A model generated the notes under the pieces. That model did not search any database. It saw only the letters and a list, made by a program, of their open reading frames with translations, and had not been told where the DNA came from. Shown one piece after another: positions 9,727 to 18,601 of a stretch of DNA of 24,798 nt; the stretch's first letter is position 1; each line of letters opens with the position of its first letter. Source of the stretch: Chrysochromulina tobinii (Eukaryota; Haptophyta; Prymnesiales; Chrysochromulinaceae); the NCBI GenBank assembly GCA_001275005.1, contig JWZX01002803.1, positions 1 to 24,798 of the forward strand, written 5' to 3'. The translations under genes and the position numbers were made by a program.

Positions 9727-11984
9727 ATGGAGAGCGCCGCCCTGCGCTTACGCATTCGCGGGCCAGACGGTCAGACGAGCAGATGGCTGCCGTGCGACAT
9801 GACGCTCGTGGCGTTTGCCGAGGAAGCCAAGCTTCTGCTCGGTTGCGGCGACACAGACGTCGAGGTGCTCATCGGCGATCCTCCTAAGCGGATCGCGCCG
9901 CTCGATAGGAGGCACCTTTCCGCCGTCGCTGCGTCGGGTGACACGATCGTAATCAGACCGCTCGCTCTGGGGATCAAGCCGCCATCATTTCATGTCATCT
10001 CGAAGCCAGCTCCCTCTGCACCTGCTCAAGCGACTCGAGCTGCCGTTGCGCCATCGTCGCCGCCGCCGCCGTCGCCGCCGCCGCCCACGCCACCTGACCC
10101 ATTCGAGCAGATATTTTTCAACGGCGATGGTCTCGTAGCGCGGACCGAAAGTCTCATCGATAAGATTCTCATCGAAGGCGGTGGCCTCGATCTCGATTTC
10201 GATCTCGAGGAAGACGATCGGCCTCCCAGCAGTCCTCCTGATGAGCTCTTCATCAGGAGGACACCCAGCAGCCCTTGGGCGTGCGCTGCCTGCACGCTCG
10301 TGAATACGGGTAGCGCCCTCGTGTGCGACGCATGCGGCGGCGCTCGGACGGGAGCAGCCATGAGCGCAACTAGTGCAGCTGGCTCTAGTAGAGCAGACGC
10401 CTCTCCCTCCGACCCTGTGGAAGGATCCGGTAGAGCAGACGCCTCTCCCTCCGACCCTGTGGAAGCCTGGCGTGTACAGCGGCGAGCGGCCAAGCGGCCG
10501 ATGAGGAGCTCTGCTGCACTGGCGTTGCCTAGCGTCTCCGATGATCGCTCCATACTAGGCAACTCCATATTAGGTGGAGCGGAGTTGCCTAATATGGATG
10601 TGCAAGCCGCACTTCATCTGTCCACCGTTGAGAACGTGATGAACGGTGAAGGATCTGCTGCGACGCTCGAGATCTACGCGAGATCTACGCGAGATATGAA
10701 CGGTGATGGATCTGCTGCGGCTCTCGAGAAGATGGTGAGCGCTCACGATGGCGCTGCCCTTGCTGCGCCTGCCACCCATGCCGCTCCGGCCGCATCCCGC
10801 TGCCAGCATGGAGCAGTGCCAATCTCAATCAACCGGCATGTGCGCGTGATATCTCAACGCTCTCCCGCCCACCACAACGCTCGCCCCGTCTCGCCCCGTC
10901 TCGCAGCCGGACGACAACAGCTGCCTGTTCCATGCGGTGAGCTTCCTCCTGAGTCCGTGGTCGTCGACGCAGGAGTTGCGCCAGACGGTGGTGCAGTCGG
11001 TGCGATCGGATCCCGTGCGGTGGGACGTAGCGACACTCGGAAGGCCCATCGAGGAGTATCTCGCGTATATCTCGGACGATAGTCGATGGGGCGGGCAGGT
11101 AGGGCTCCTCTGATTGACTCGCCATGAGTATCTCGCGTATATCTCGGACGATAATCGATGGGGCGGGCAGGTAGGGCTCCTCTGATTGACTCGCCATTCG
11201 GTGCCACGAGTTGCCTCTGAGTGCCACAGACTGTGGTTGCCTGTGGTTGCCCTCATTGCGGACCTGCGCCAATCATTACCAAATATGGCAGGTGGAGCTC
11301 GCGATCTTCGCCGAGAATCTCGAGGCCGAGATCTCCGTTACGGACGTCCAATCCGGGCGAGCGGACGTCTACGGCTCTGGGCAGGGCTTTCCAAGGCGCA
11401 TCTACATGCTCTTCAGCGGGATCCACTTCGACGCGGTCGTCGTCGAGGGTCTGCGGACGGTGCCCACCACCGCCACGGCGCGCATCGCGAGGGCGGATGC
11501 GCTCGTCGCGGCGCTCGCCACCGAGCAACGAGCCTGCGGCGGCTACACGGATCAGGCGACAATGGTGCTCATGTGCGCCACCTGCGGGCCGACCAGATCC
11601 CACAGACCAGATCCCACTGACCAGATCCCACCGACCAGATCCCACTGACCAGATCCCACTGACCAGATCCCACTGACCAGATCCCACAGACCAGATCCCA
11701 CAGACCAGATCCCACCGACCAGATCCCACCGACCAGATCCCACCGACCAGATCCCACTGACCAGATCCCACTGACCAGATCCCACAGACCAGATCCCACC
11801 GACCAGATCCCACCGACCAGATCCCACCCCGATCCGGCGTGCGTGCGAGTGCTCACCACGGCGCCGTTGACCCTCCCACAGGTGCGCCGCCTGCGGACAG
11901 ATCGTTCACGGCGAAAAGGAGGCCCGCAGGCACGCTGGCTCCTTTGGCCACAAGGACTTTGTGCAGCCCGGGGGCTATTCATAG
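9727..11984 (+). CDS. OTU1/YOD1-type ubiquitin thioesterase with extra RanBP2 zinc finger, 4 exons
   Basis: A cysteine protease that removes ubiquitin; OTU1/YOD1 proteins act with Cdc48/p97 in ER-associated degradation. Predicted exons are 9727-10845, 10907-11098, 11292-11572 and 11882-11984, with consistent phases and about 564 residues. Residues 5-85 resemble the UBX-like N-terminal domain (LRLRIRGPDG, GDTIVIRP). Residues about 181-210 are a RanBP2-type zinc finger (WACAACTLVNTGSALVCDAC), unusual for this family. The OTU domain has PDDNSCLFHAV (catalytic Cys379), WGGQVELAIFAE and GIHFDAV (His482). The C-terminus is the expected C2H2 finger: Cys532, Cys535, His548, His554. The middle (about residues 95-370) is low complexity with internal repeats. 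The exon 1 donor (10846) is chosen for frame and is the least certain junction. The last intron carries a 17-copy 14-bp array. Confidence 0.9.
10389..10472 (+). repeat. Two tandem 42-bp coding repeats in OTU1 exon 1
   Basis: A unit encoding SRADASPSDPVE with its linker starts at 10389 and again at 10431. The core TAGAGCAGACGCCTCTCC onward is identical between copies. It keeps the frame and lies in the disordered segment after the RanBP2 finger. Confidence 0.85.
10553..10610 (+). repeat. Overlapping inverted repeats in OTU1 exon 1
   Basis: AGGCAACTCC pairs with GGAGTTGCCT, and CCATATTAGG pairs with CCTAATATGG. The arms overlap, so the two stems compete. The stretch is unusually AT-rich for this exon. 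Confidence 0.7.
11054..11197 (+). repeat. Tandem 72-bp duplication of exon 2 end plus 5' splice site, OTU1
   Basis: The last 45 nt of exon 2, the donor CAG|GTAGGGCTCC and 27 nt of intron (11054-11125) are repeated at 11126-11197. I find one mismatch (AGT versus AAT). Use of the second donor (11171) would introduce a TGA five codons into the retained segment, so the first donor is productive. The near identity implies a recent event. Confidence 0.92.
11592..11829 (+). repeat. 17-copy 14-bp minisatellite within the last OTU1 intron
   Basis: Unit ACCAGATCCCAC plus two variable bases; the endings are AG (units 1, 7, 8, 14), TG, CG or CC. It sits in the 309-nt intron 11573-11881. Units ending in CCCACAG match the genuine acceptor CCTCCCACAG at 11881. 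The array is open in several reverse frames, but those frames are repeat artefacts. Confidence 0.95.
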
Positions 11985-12039
11985 CTCCAGCCGAGGCTAT
12001 TCATAGCTCCAGCCGAGGCTATTCTTAGCACCAGCCGAG
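11974..12039 (+). repeat. Three tandem 22-bp repeats spanning the OTU1 stop codon
   Basis: Unit GCTATTCATAGCTCCAGCCG plus AG. Copy 1 includes the last two codons and the TAG stop; copies 2 and 3 lie in the 3' UTR, and copy 3 has two changes. In the coding frame copies 2 and 3 repeat the tail after the stop. Confidence 0.9.
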
Positions 12040-12383
12040 CTGCTCCCTCCGATCAGGATAGGCCCTGGGCTAGGCTAGTTCTACATCATGGCGGGCACTC
12101 TCATCTCAACTGCGCCTCTCTTTCCAGCGGAGCAGGTTGACAATCAACCGAATCTCAAAACGCACACCGTGAACGCGCGCGCAGCGTGAACGCACGCGCC
12201 CATAACAATGTTCACATCTTCAAGAGCTGAGGTCTTCCAAACCCCTTGTTTTCTTATGAGACGTGATTAAAAGCGGCCACCAGCCCGAAACGAACTCTTT
12301 TGTAAAACTCAGCACGGACAACATCGAAAAAACCCCGGAAAAGGAAATCTTCCTTTTCAAGGTCCTGGACGAACGACAATCAG
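11985..12383. other. Intergenic region upstream of the orphan ORF
   Basis: Besides the 22-bp repeats it contains a short direct repeat GTGAACGC(G/A)CGCGC at about 12168-12200, then an A-rich leader. An ATG-less open frame runs through the leader. A 9-bp hairpin lies at 12338-12358. Confidence 0.5.
12338..12358 (+). promoter_or_regulatory. Hairpin in the putative 5' leader of the orphan ORF
   Basis: GAAAAGGAA, loop ATC, then TTCCTTTTC form a perfect 9-bp stem with a 3-nt loop, ending 25 nt before the ATG at 12384. No function is known; it could affect initiation or be chance. Confidence 0.4.
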
Positions 12384-12911
12384 ATGTCGAACCTAGCGAA
12401 GGTGAACCTATCGACGGTGGGCGTCCCATCGCTACGCCCGCGGGATTTCGCGAAACACAGACGGGAATCGAGCTTCGTGCTCACCCTAAACCCTCCTCTT
12501 GGTGCTGCTCGCTCGCTGCCGGAGCGGCTGGAAGACCAGGCTCGCTTCGGGGGGGCTGCGTCCAAGTCCAAGCCCTCCTCCAAGTCCATGACCACCACCC
12601 ACGCTCAGACCGTGAAAAACACCGTCTGGCATAGGCAGGAGAGGGTGTCAATCGCTCGACTCCACGCGCTTGGTAGTTCCGTCTCGCTTCCAGGGACACG
12701 TAAAGAGCTCAGCCCCTCACTCAAGGCGAGCGTCAACAGACTGACGCGGCCGAAATCAATCGAAGTGTTCGAGTTCGAGGAGCACGGCACTCCTCCGCTT
12801 GCATTGCGCCGCAATTCCGCCTCCGACTTCACCTTTCCGAGTGCGTCCGACATGTCTCAGTACATGGCTGCTATTGCAGCCTTGCCTGAAACAGGCTCGA
12901 AGCACCGTTGA
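12384..12911 (+). CDS. Small Ser/Arg-rich protein of unknown function
   Basis: Predicted 175 residues. It has a basic, serine-rich first two thirds (SKSKPSSKSMTTTHAQTVK) and a more ordered C-terminal third (KSIEVFEFEEHGTPPLALRR) that contains phosphorylation-like RRNSAS. There is no signal peptide or membrane segment, and I recognise no family. Support comes from a complete ORF with an A-rich leader, mixed non-repetitive composition and a free intergenic position downstream of OTU1 on the same strand. It could be spurious. Confidence 0.5.
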   Translation: MSNLAKVNLSTVGVPSLRPRDFAKHRRESSFVLTLNPPLGAARSLPERLEDQARFGGAASKSKPSSKSMTTTHAQTVKNTVWHRQERVSIARLHALGSSVSLPGTRKELSPSLKASVNRLTRPKSIEVFEFEEHGTPPLALRRNSASDFTFPSASDMSQYMAAIAALPETGSKHR

Positions 12912-13576
12912 CGTCGCCCCCCGGCGGAACCCTTTCTGGATTCGTTCCTAAAGCTGCACTCCCGTCGAGGGTCGAGCGACTGACACCGTGCCAGAATCGC
13001 CCTACGTCTGCGAGACGGAGACCTCAGCGCTCGAGGAGTACGACGAATTAGTTCTACTGTGGAAGTAGCACTACGTACCGTTCAGCTTTTTATGGGACCG
13101 TTTGTGTCTTTGTGAGCTCCGAGTCTCGTGAGAGGTGTCGTGACTCGTGTGTGGCAGTAGCAGTAGTGTGTAATGTAGTGTGTAGTAAAGCATGATATTC
13201 TCAGTGTCGTGACTTGTGTCGCCCACGTCTTGACTTCTTGTATGTTCGTCTATATCGTAAAAAAGGCATGAAAAAAGGAGGACGTACCTCTACCTGACTG
13301 AAAATTTCTTCATCTTCTCATGTTTATGCGAGTTTATGCCAGTGAGAAGCGTATACACCTGATCTTCGATGTATGTAGTCCGCGAGAGGGCGCAGCGGTC
13401 CTCAGGTAACTGTTGCCCGAGGACCCAGTGTGCTGCTAGTCGGTCGTGATGATGCCCTTTTCCTGCCTTGATGCTCAGCGGCAGATTGAGGCAGATTGAG
13501 GCAGATTGAGTCCTTCGGATAGACTCGAGGTGGTTGATGAGCTCATCATCACGCACTGCAACCCGGAGCCTTCAGA
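12912..13576. other. Convergent intergenic region, orphan ORF / eIF2B alpha
   Basis: This is AT-richer sequence with GTAGTGTGTA-type simple repeats near 13145-13190 and three GCAGATTGAG units at about 13480-13510. An 88-residue reverse ORF (13290-13556) has no recognisable content. The rest looks like 3' flanking DNA. Confidence 0.5.
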
Positions 13577-14689
13577 CTAGTCGAAGAGCTTGATGAGCTC
13601 GTCACTCACCGCGCTCGGCGTGAGTACACCTAGGTCGGTGAAGAGCAGCTGCACGTAATTTGGCGGCGTGTAGTCGCGTGAGGGCTTCTCCGCGATGAGC
13701 GGGGGCGGCGGCGGTCCTCGACCAACAAATGCCGCGTGCTCGCGCGCTGACTCGTGTTCGGGGAGGTCGTTTTGCGAGAGCGGGAAGAGGCGCGCAAACT
13801 TGGTGGACTCGGACGCGATGTAGAAGGGCTTTTTGAACGCGTGTGCGACGATCGCCATCTGGTACGTACCTGATGAGGGACGCCAGGTAGGTCATCAGGG
13901 GCCATCAGAGGTCATCAGAGGTCATCAGAGGTCATCAGTGGTCATCAGAGGTCATCAGGGGTCCTCAGAGTTCATCAGAGGGGCCCTCAGAGGTCATCAG
14001 AAAGGCATCCGATCGGCGAGGTCATCAGAGGCACTCAGCGTACCCGTCTTGTTGATGACGCCGCCCGACTCAAGGACCGCCTCTGCGCCGCAGAGGACCA
14101 TCTGGCAGCGCGTCATGACGTAAGCGACCGCGGCGTCCTCGACCATTGTCACCGGCACACCCGCCTGCGCCAGCTGCTGCGCCGTTGTGTGCCCGTCGCC
14201 TTGAGGGTGCGACTCGGCCACGATGACGCTAAAGTGCTTCGTCTTCGCGGCCGCGAGCAGCAGCGCGACGACGCAGCGCGAGTAGCCCAGCGTGAGCACG
14301 ACGCCGCCGGCGTCGACAAAGGGCGCGCCGATCTTGGCGATCTTGCTCCGCGCCTCGATGGTCGTGCGGGCAAGCATCTCGCCGCGCTCGATGAGCAGCC
14401 GCCGGATGTCGTCGAAGTCGCGCGCCTCGAGCGCTGTGCGTGTAATGAAGCGGACAAAGAGCTCGCAGAGCGATGCTATCGACATCGGCGCGTCGCGCAG
14501 CGAGCTCAGCGCGGCGCCCGCCTCGCGGAGCACCTCGCTCAGGCCCATGATCGTTGTCGCGCTGCTGCCCTTGATCGACTCGGTGAGCGCTTTGATCGCC
14601 GCCGCGCTCGGCCCGGCAACCGGATCCTCGGCGAGGAAGCTGGTGTAGGCGGCTGCCGCCTTGGACGCCGCCTTGGAGACGGCAGGCAT
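13577..14689 (-). CDS. Translation initiation factor eIF2B subunit alpha, 2 exons
   Basis: This is the regulatory subunit of the guanine-nucleotide exchange factor for eIF2, which senses phosphorylated eIF2 alpha. Exon 1 is 14044-14689 and exon 2 13577-13869, giving about 312 residues, close to the family length. Landmarks are the helical N-terminus (DPVAGPSAAAIKALTESIKG), FVRFITRTALEARDFDDIRRL, VVLTLGYSRCVVALLLAAA, VIVAESHPQGDGH, and VLCGAEAVLESGGVINKTGT, which continues across the splice into YQMAIVAHAFKKPFYIASES. The C-terminus is LLFTDLGVLTPSAVSDELIK, near-invariant in eIF2B alpha. The splice is set by the family: ACGG|GTACGCTGAG joined to CTCATCAG|GTACGTACC restores G-T-Y-Q. The intron and exon 2 both begin GTACG. 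The gene is divergent from the LRR gene (360 bp). Confidence 0.94.
13870..14043 (-). other. eIF2B alpha intron built from 10-bp CTGATGACCT repeats
   Basis: This is a 174-nt intron. Its interior (13891-13980) is nine tandem 10-bp units, read on the coding strand as CTGATGAC plus two bases, with degenerate copies on either side. Each unit contains CTGAT, which resembles a branch point. It ends GTCCCTCATCAG. The 5' end carries CTGAGTGCC, shared with importin and OTU1 introns. Confidence 0.9.
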
Positions 14690-15049
14690 CTTGGTTGCTC
14701 CTGGACACGCAACCCCGCTCTTACGCTTGCTTTACGCTTCGTCACCGCGTGAAGGTGTCAAGACAAGTCAAGACGAGCAAGTTTTCCACAGCGGAGAAGG
14801 CACGGCGCGTTGTGAGCACCACCGTTCGTAAGGGCTGGCAGGCAAGCGGAGAACCACCTTACTTTGCTACTACGGCCCCCCTCTGGTGGCCGGTCACGGT
14901 CCGGAGCCGGCCTGTGGGTGTTTCAGGCGGTCGACTGGTCGCCATACAAAACAGCACGGCGGGGCAACCATACGTGAACCTTGGCCTTGAGACTTTTTGA
15001 AACATCTCGCGTCGTCTCGGCACGTGTTTTTTTGCTGCTTGGAGGGCGA
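14690..15049. promoter_or_regulatory. Divergent promoter region (eIF2B alpha / LRR protein)
   Basis: These 360 bp lie between two start codons facing away from each other. The frame of the LRR gene is open upstream of its ATG back to about 14981 but has no ATG there. No TATA box or known motif is recognised. Confidence 0.4.
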
Positions 15050-17707
15050 ATGCCTACTCGTCCGCCGCGGCAGCTCGCGCAACGGGGCCGGATCCGCCGT
15101 GCAACTGCCATTCGCGCCGCCTTGCTTCTGCTCGGCTTGGCACGGCTCGCGCCGGTGGCATCGCTCTGGGGTGCCACAGATCGGACCGTGTACGAGTGCG
15201 AGTACGACCTCGATGACGCTGCGTGCGTCGAATGCGCGGGCACGCCGAATGGGCTTGAGTGGCGGCCTAGGCCGCCCAGCTGCATCCATCATGTGGATGG
15301 ATGCTGCCAGGCACGCGGTATCAACGACGGATATGAGTACTTCATGAAGTCTTCGCTCGCCAGGTACTCGCCAGGGGATGTCGTCTCCTACTTCTTCCCG
15401 CGTGGTGACATGATCAATTGGGTCGAGGCGGATGCTGCTTCAGGCCTTGGTCCTCCGGGACGGTGCGTCTGGGACGAAGACTGGACCGTCGAGATTGCTA
15501 GGTGCCGTATCATGCCGCCGCCGCCGCCCTCACCGCCAGAGCCACCCAACTCGCCGCCGCCGCCGAGTCCACCTCCAGAGCCGCCTTCCCTGCCACCTGA
15601 CGAGCCACCGCAGCCACCGCCGGTACCACCGCCGCCGAGCCTCCGCCCTTCTCCGGAACCCCCCACGCCATCGCCACCGGGGCTGCCATATGGCGTGGGA
15701 ACCGGTGGCAGCGTGTTTGGCTTCGACGGCGAGGCTCACCAGCTTGCTTATAGCACTAGGAAGAGCTGGGGCGGCCACTCGGACGTCATCTTCGGGCGAC
15801 GCATAGTCCACACCCATAGTTTGAACTACACGCCGCCCAACTTCCCAATCGAACCGAGCGGCAACGGCACGTACGATGACTATCGTGCCCTCGTCGAGCT
15901 GTACGAGGCCACCGCTGGACCATCATGGCTCTTCAATACAGGGTGGATGGACGGCGCTGACCCTTGTGGGCGCCCGTTACGCGACGCGAACGGAGCACTA
16001 ACGGGTGAGTTGGGTGTCTCGTGGCAAGGGGCCATGTGCAGCCCGATCACCCCTGCGACTGTCTGCACGGCCGGCATCCCCGTGTGCGATATGTGCTTGG
16101 AGCCAATACCTCGAAGCCAGTGCCCACCTCAAAATGTGCTCCAAGTCTCTCCCAACTGCCAGGCGGCAGCGTTTGGCCAACTCTGCGAAGGTGACGGGGA
16201 GTGCGGCACCAGCGATGAGCTGAACAACTGCGGCCAGGGTGACTTGCAATTCGATGTGTACCGCAAGGTGGCGGTGCCGACCCCCGAGTACCGGCTCACC
16301 CGCCTCTACCTCCCAGGCAACAATCTCACAGGCATCCTTCCCCCGCATCTCGGGCTCGCACGCCACCTGCAGCGCATCGAGATGTACAACAATCGAATGT
16401 CGGGCACGCTGCCAACGCAACTCGCTCTCCTCACAAGCCTCTACAGCTTGAGCCTCTCCAACAACCGCATCGTGGGCACGCTGCCGCCCACACTCTTCTC
16501 CGCGTCGAGCTGGCGCGCCGCCGAGTGTGGCGGTCATTTGGGCCGCGCACGCACCGATTGCAAGCCGCCCTCTGTGCTACTGAGCAGCAACTCGCTCAGC
16601 GGCACCTTGCCCAGTGAGCTCGGTACCATCCGCTCAACGCAAGTGACCTTCCACTGTGGCGATGGCTCGATAGGTGCTTCCTCGCCTTCGACGGATGGGT
16701 TCAACTACTGCGCGAACATGGTCGAGTGCCCTTGCGGCCGGTGCTGCATGTGCAGCTGCAATGTGCCGCGCGGCCTCCAGGTGCTCGAGCTGCATCGCAA
16801 CCGCCTCTCGGGCGTCTTGCCCACGCAGCTCGGCAACGTTGAGCTCGCTGTGCTCCCGACGCCCGTGCAACCGAACGTCTACGGGCTCGGCCGCAGCCCG
16901 TCACGTCTGAGCGGCCAATTGCGCGACATCGCGTTGCAAGACAACCGGCTGTCGGGGTCTATCCCGTTCGAGCTCGGCAATCTCACGTCGCTGCGTGACT
17001 TGCGGCTGCAAAACAACCGGCTCTCGGGGACGCTGCCGGACGCGGTGCGGATCAACCAGAGCTGGCCGGAATCTTACGGGGTTCGAGGTCCAGGTGGGCC
17101 GGCCGGCTCGTTTGCGAGCGCGATCACGCCCACGGAGCTGGCCGTCTCGAGGCTGCGCACTCTGCACCTTGAGAATAATCGGCTCTCAGGATCCGTACCT
17201 CCCTCGATGACCGAGTGCACTTCGCTCGTGGACCTCCACCGCACCTTCGCACACAACCTGCTCTCGGGATCGACCCCACTCGAGCTTGCCGGCCATGGGA
17301 GGGAACAACGGTTCCACCCGTTGAGCCTCAACGGCGTCACGCACCCGGGCTCCCACCTACCCGCGGTGATGCGCTACCGCCAGTTCCGCGTCGGAATCCC
17401 GATGGCCTTCCGCAGACCGGGGGACCTTCCTTACCAGACTTTTGAGGCACGCGACGCGTGCATGTGGAGCCCGAACGTGCGCTTTCGATGCGACCGTCAA
17501 GGCTTCGAAGTGGGCCAGGGCGGCGGGATGACGTACGTGCACTCTGGCGGTCCGAAGAGCTGCGCGGACCTCATCACCGTGGCGCCGTACGCTGGCAGGT
17601 GGGAGGACATCCCGCTCTCGCTCGAGAACAACCATCGGCCCTTGGATCCGAGGCGCTACCCGAATTCTACCCGAGGTTTTGTCTTTGAGAGGCCCGTGGG
17701 TCAGTAG
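15050..17707 (+). CDS. Secreted leucine-rich-repeat protein with proline-rich linker
   Basis: 885 residues, no intron needed. The start is the first ATG of the frame, just before a signal sequence ([20 protein letters not shown]). A Cys-rich N-terminal module (YECEYDLDDAACVEC) follows. Residues about 155-215 form a Pro-rich linker of PPSPPEPP type, as in cell-wall glycoproteins. An LRR N-cap reads ALVELYEATAGPSW. About nine plant-type LRRs lie between residues 410 and 750, for example LYLPGNNLTGILP, LSLSNNRIVGTLP and LRLQNNRLSGTLP. The LRRs are interrupted by a cysteine-dense insertion, CPCGRCCMCSC. There is no C-terminal membrane segment or kinase, so it is probably an extracellular or wall-associated binding protein. 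The ligand is unknown. Confidence 0.88.
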   Translation: MPTRPPRQLAQRGRIRRATAIRAALLLLGLARLAPVASLWGATDRTVYECEYDLDDAACVECAGTPNGLEWRPRPPSCIHHVDGCCQARGINDGYEYFMKSSLARYSPGDVVSYFFPRGDMINWVEADAASGLGPPGRCVWDEDWTVEIARCRIMPPPPPSPPEPPNSPPPPSPPPEPPSLPPDEPPQPPPVPPPPSLRPSPEPPTPSPPGLPYGVGTGGSVFGFDGEAHQLAYSTRKSWGGHSDVIFGRRIVHTHSLNYTPPNFPIEPSGNGTYDDYRALVELYEATAGPSWLFNTGWMDGADPCGRPLRDANGALTGELGVSWQGAMCSPITPATVCTAGIPVCDMCLEPIPRSQCPPQNVLQVSPNCQAAAFGQLCEGDGECGTSDELNNCGQGDLQFDVYRKVAVPTPEYRLTRLYLPGNNLTGILPPHLGLARHLQRIEMYNNRMSGTLPTQLALLTSLYSLSLSNNRIVGTLPPTLFSASSWRAAECGGHLGRARTDCKPPSVLLSSNSLSGTLPSELGTIRSTQVTFHCGDGSIGASSPSTDGFNYCANMVECPCGRCCMCSCNVPRGLQVLELHRNRLSGVLPTQLGNVELAVLPTPVQPNVYGLGRSPSRLSGQLRDIALQDNRLSGSIPFELGNLTSLRDLRLQNNRLSGTLPDAVRINQSWPESYGVRGPGGPAGSFASAITPTELAVSRLRTLHLENNRLSGSVPPSMTECTSLVDLHRTFAHNLLSGSTPLELAGHGREQRFHPLSLNGVTHPGSHLPAVMRYRQFRVGIPMAFRRPGDLPYQTFEARDACMWSPNVRFRCDRQGFEVGQGGGMTYVHSGGPKSCADLITVAPYAGRWEDIPLSLENNHRPLDPRRYPNSTRGFVFERPVGQ

Positions 17708-18601
17708 TTCAGTACTTAGCAACGTAGGAAGTAGCAAATAGGTATCTCGGAGATGCGGTGGATTAGATCCAAGAAGTGTGAAAGTGGAAAAAGGCTAGGG
17801 GAGCACCGTGAATTCGCGAGCATGAGAATGAAGCGTTGTGCGAAATATCTACGGTGCGGAATCTCGTGATGGCGTGAATGAGAAATGCGTGAAGTCTGGC
17901 GACGCGTCGTCGACCTGCCTGTCCGTCAATCACAGCGGTGCGCCGCGGCGCCTGCACGCCCACTCCCCAGGCAACGCGCGGCCGCACTGTGGGCAGGGAT
18001 GACGAAAAACAGCAGAGCAATTTTCTACCTACGGACTCCTGCGCCGTCTGACGATCACGCTGTTTTGTGGTATCTTCCGACCTGTCCGGAGATGCGAGGG
18101 CTGCGCACACCGCCGCAGACGCTGCTGACCCTTCCCCGCCGCTCCTTTTTCTCCCCGATCTCGCCCATCCCTCTCACTCCGCCGGCCCGTCCTCGTTCGC
18201 GTGCCAGCCTCGCGCAGAGCTTCTTCACTTGTGTCTGGACAACTGCAACGTTAAAAGAGAGGACATGCGCTCGCGCTCCATTCACGATTCACCTGTCCAT
18301 GTCCCAATGTCCATTTGGTATGATGGTAAGACCTCCTGTCAGTCCGCCACAAAACTCTATGAGATCCCTTTCATTCTAGCATTTCATATAGGGCTGCCAC
18401 ATCCTGGACCCGCGCCCGGATACAGCAACCGCGACCCGGCCTCGGAGCTCGGTGGATGCTGGATCTGGAATTGACGACCGACCCGCAGTCCTACGCTCCG
18501 ACCGCACGTATCGTATCGTGGCAAGCACAGCACTTAAATTGCTTCAGCGTTCAGGCAGCCCCTCTTTACAGCCCTCATTGTCGGACACCCACGGCGCAAT
18601 C
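17708..18601. other. Convergent intergenic region, LRR gene / six-exon reverse gene
   Basis: There are 894 bp of 3' flanking DNA. It includes a C/T-rich stretch near 18120-18190. A 164-residue forward frame (17885-18379) is low complexity without family features. No RNA gene or array is seen. Confidence 0.45.

Noticed and set aside
11253-11982. Reverse open frames encoding WDLVGGIWSVGSG repeats
   Set aside because: Pure translation of the 14-bp intronic minisatellite, whose 14-bp period opens several frames; it lies antisense to OTU1.
13290-13556. 88-residue reverse ORF downstream of eIF2B alpha
   Set aside because: No family features and no good start context; its DDELI-like start resembles the eIF2B tail only over a few residues.
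14981-15049. Earlier start for the LRR protein
   Set aside because: The codon at 14981 is TTG; the first ATG in frame is at 15050, directly before the signal sequence.
17885-18379. 164-residue forward ORF between the LRR gene and the reverse gene
   Set aside because: Low-complexity Arg/Pro/Ser sequence in a convergent intergenic region, with no domain or supporting start context.
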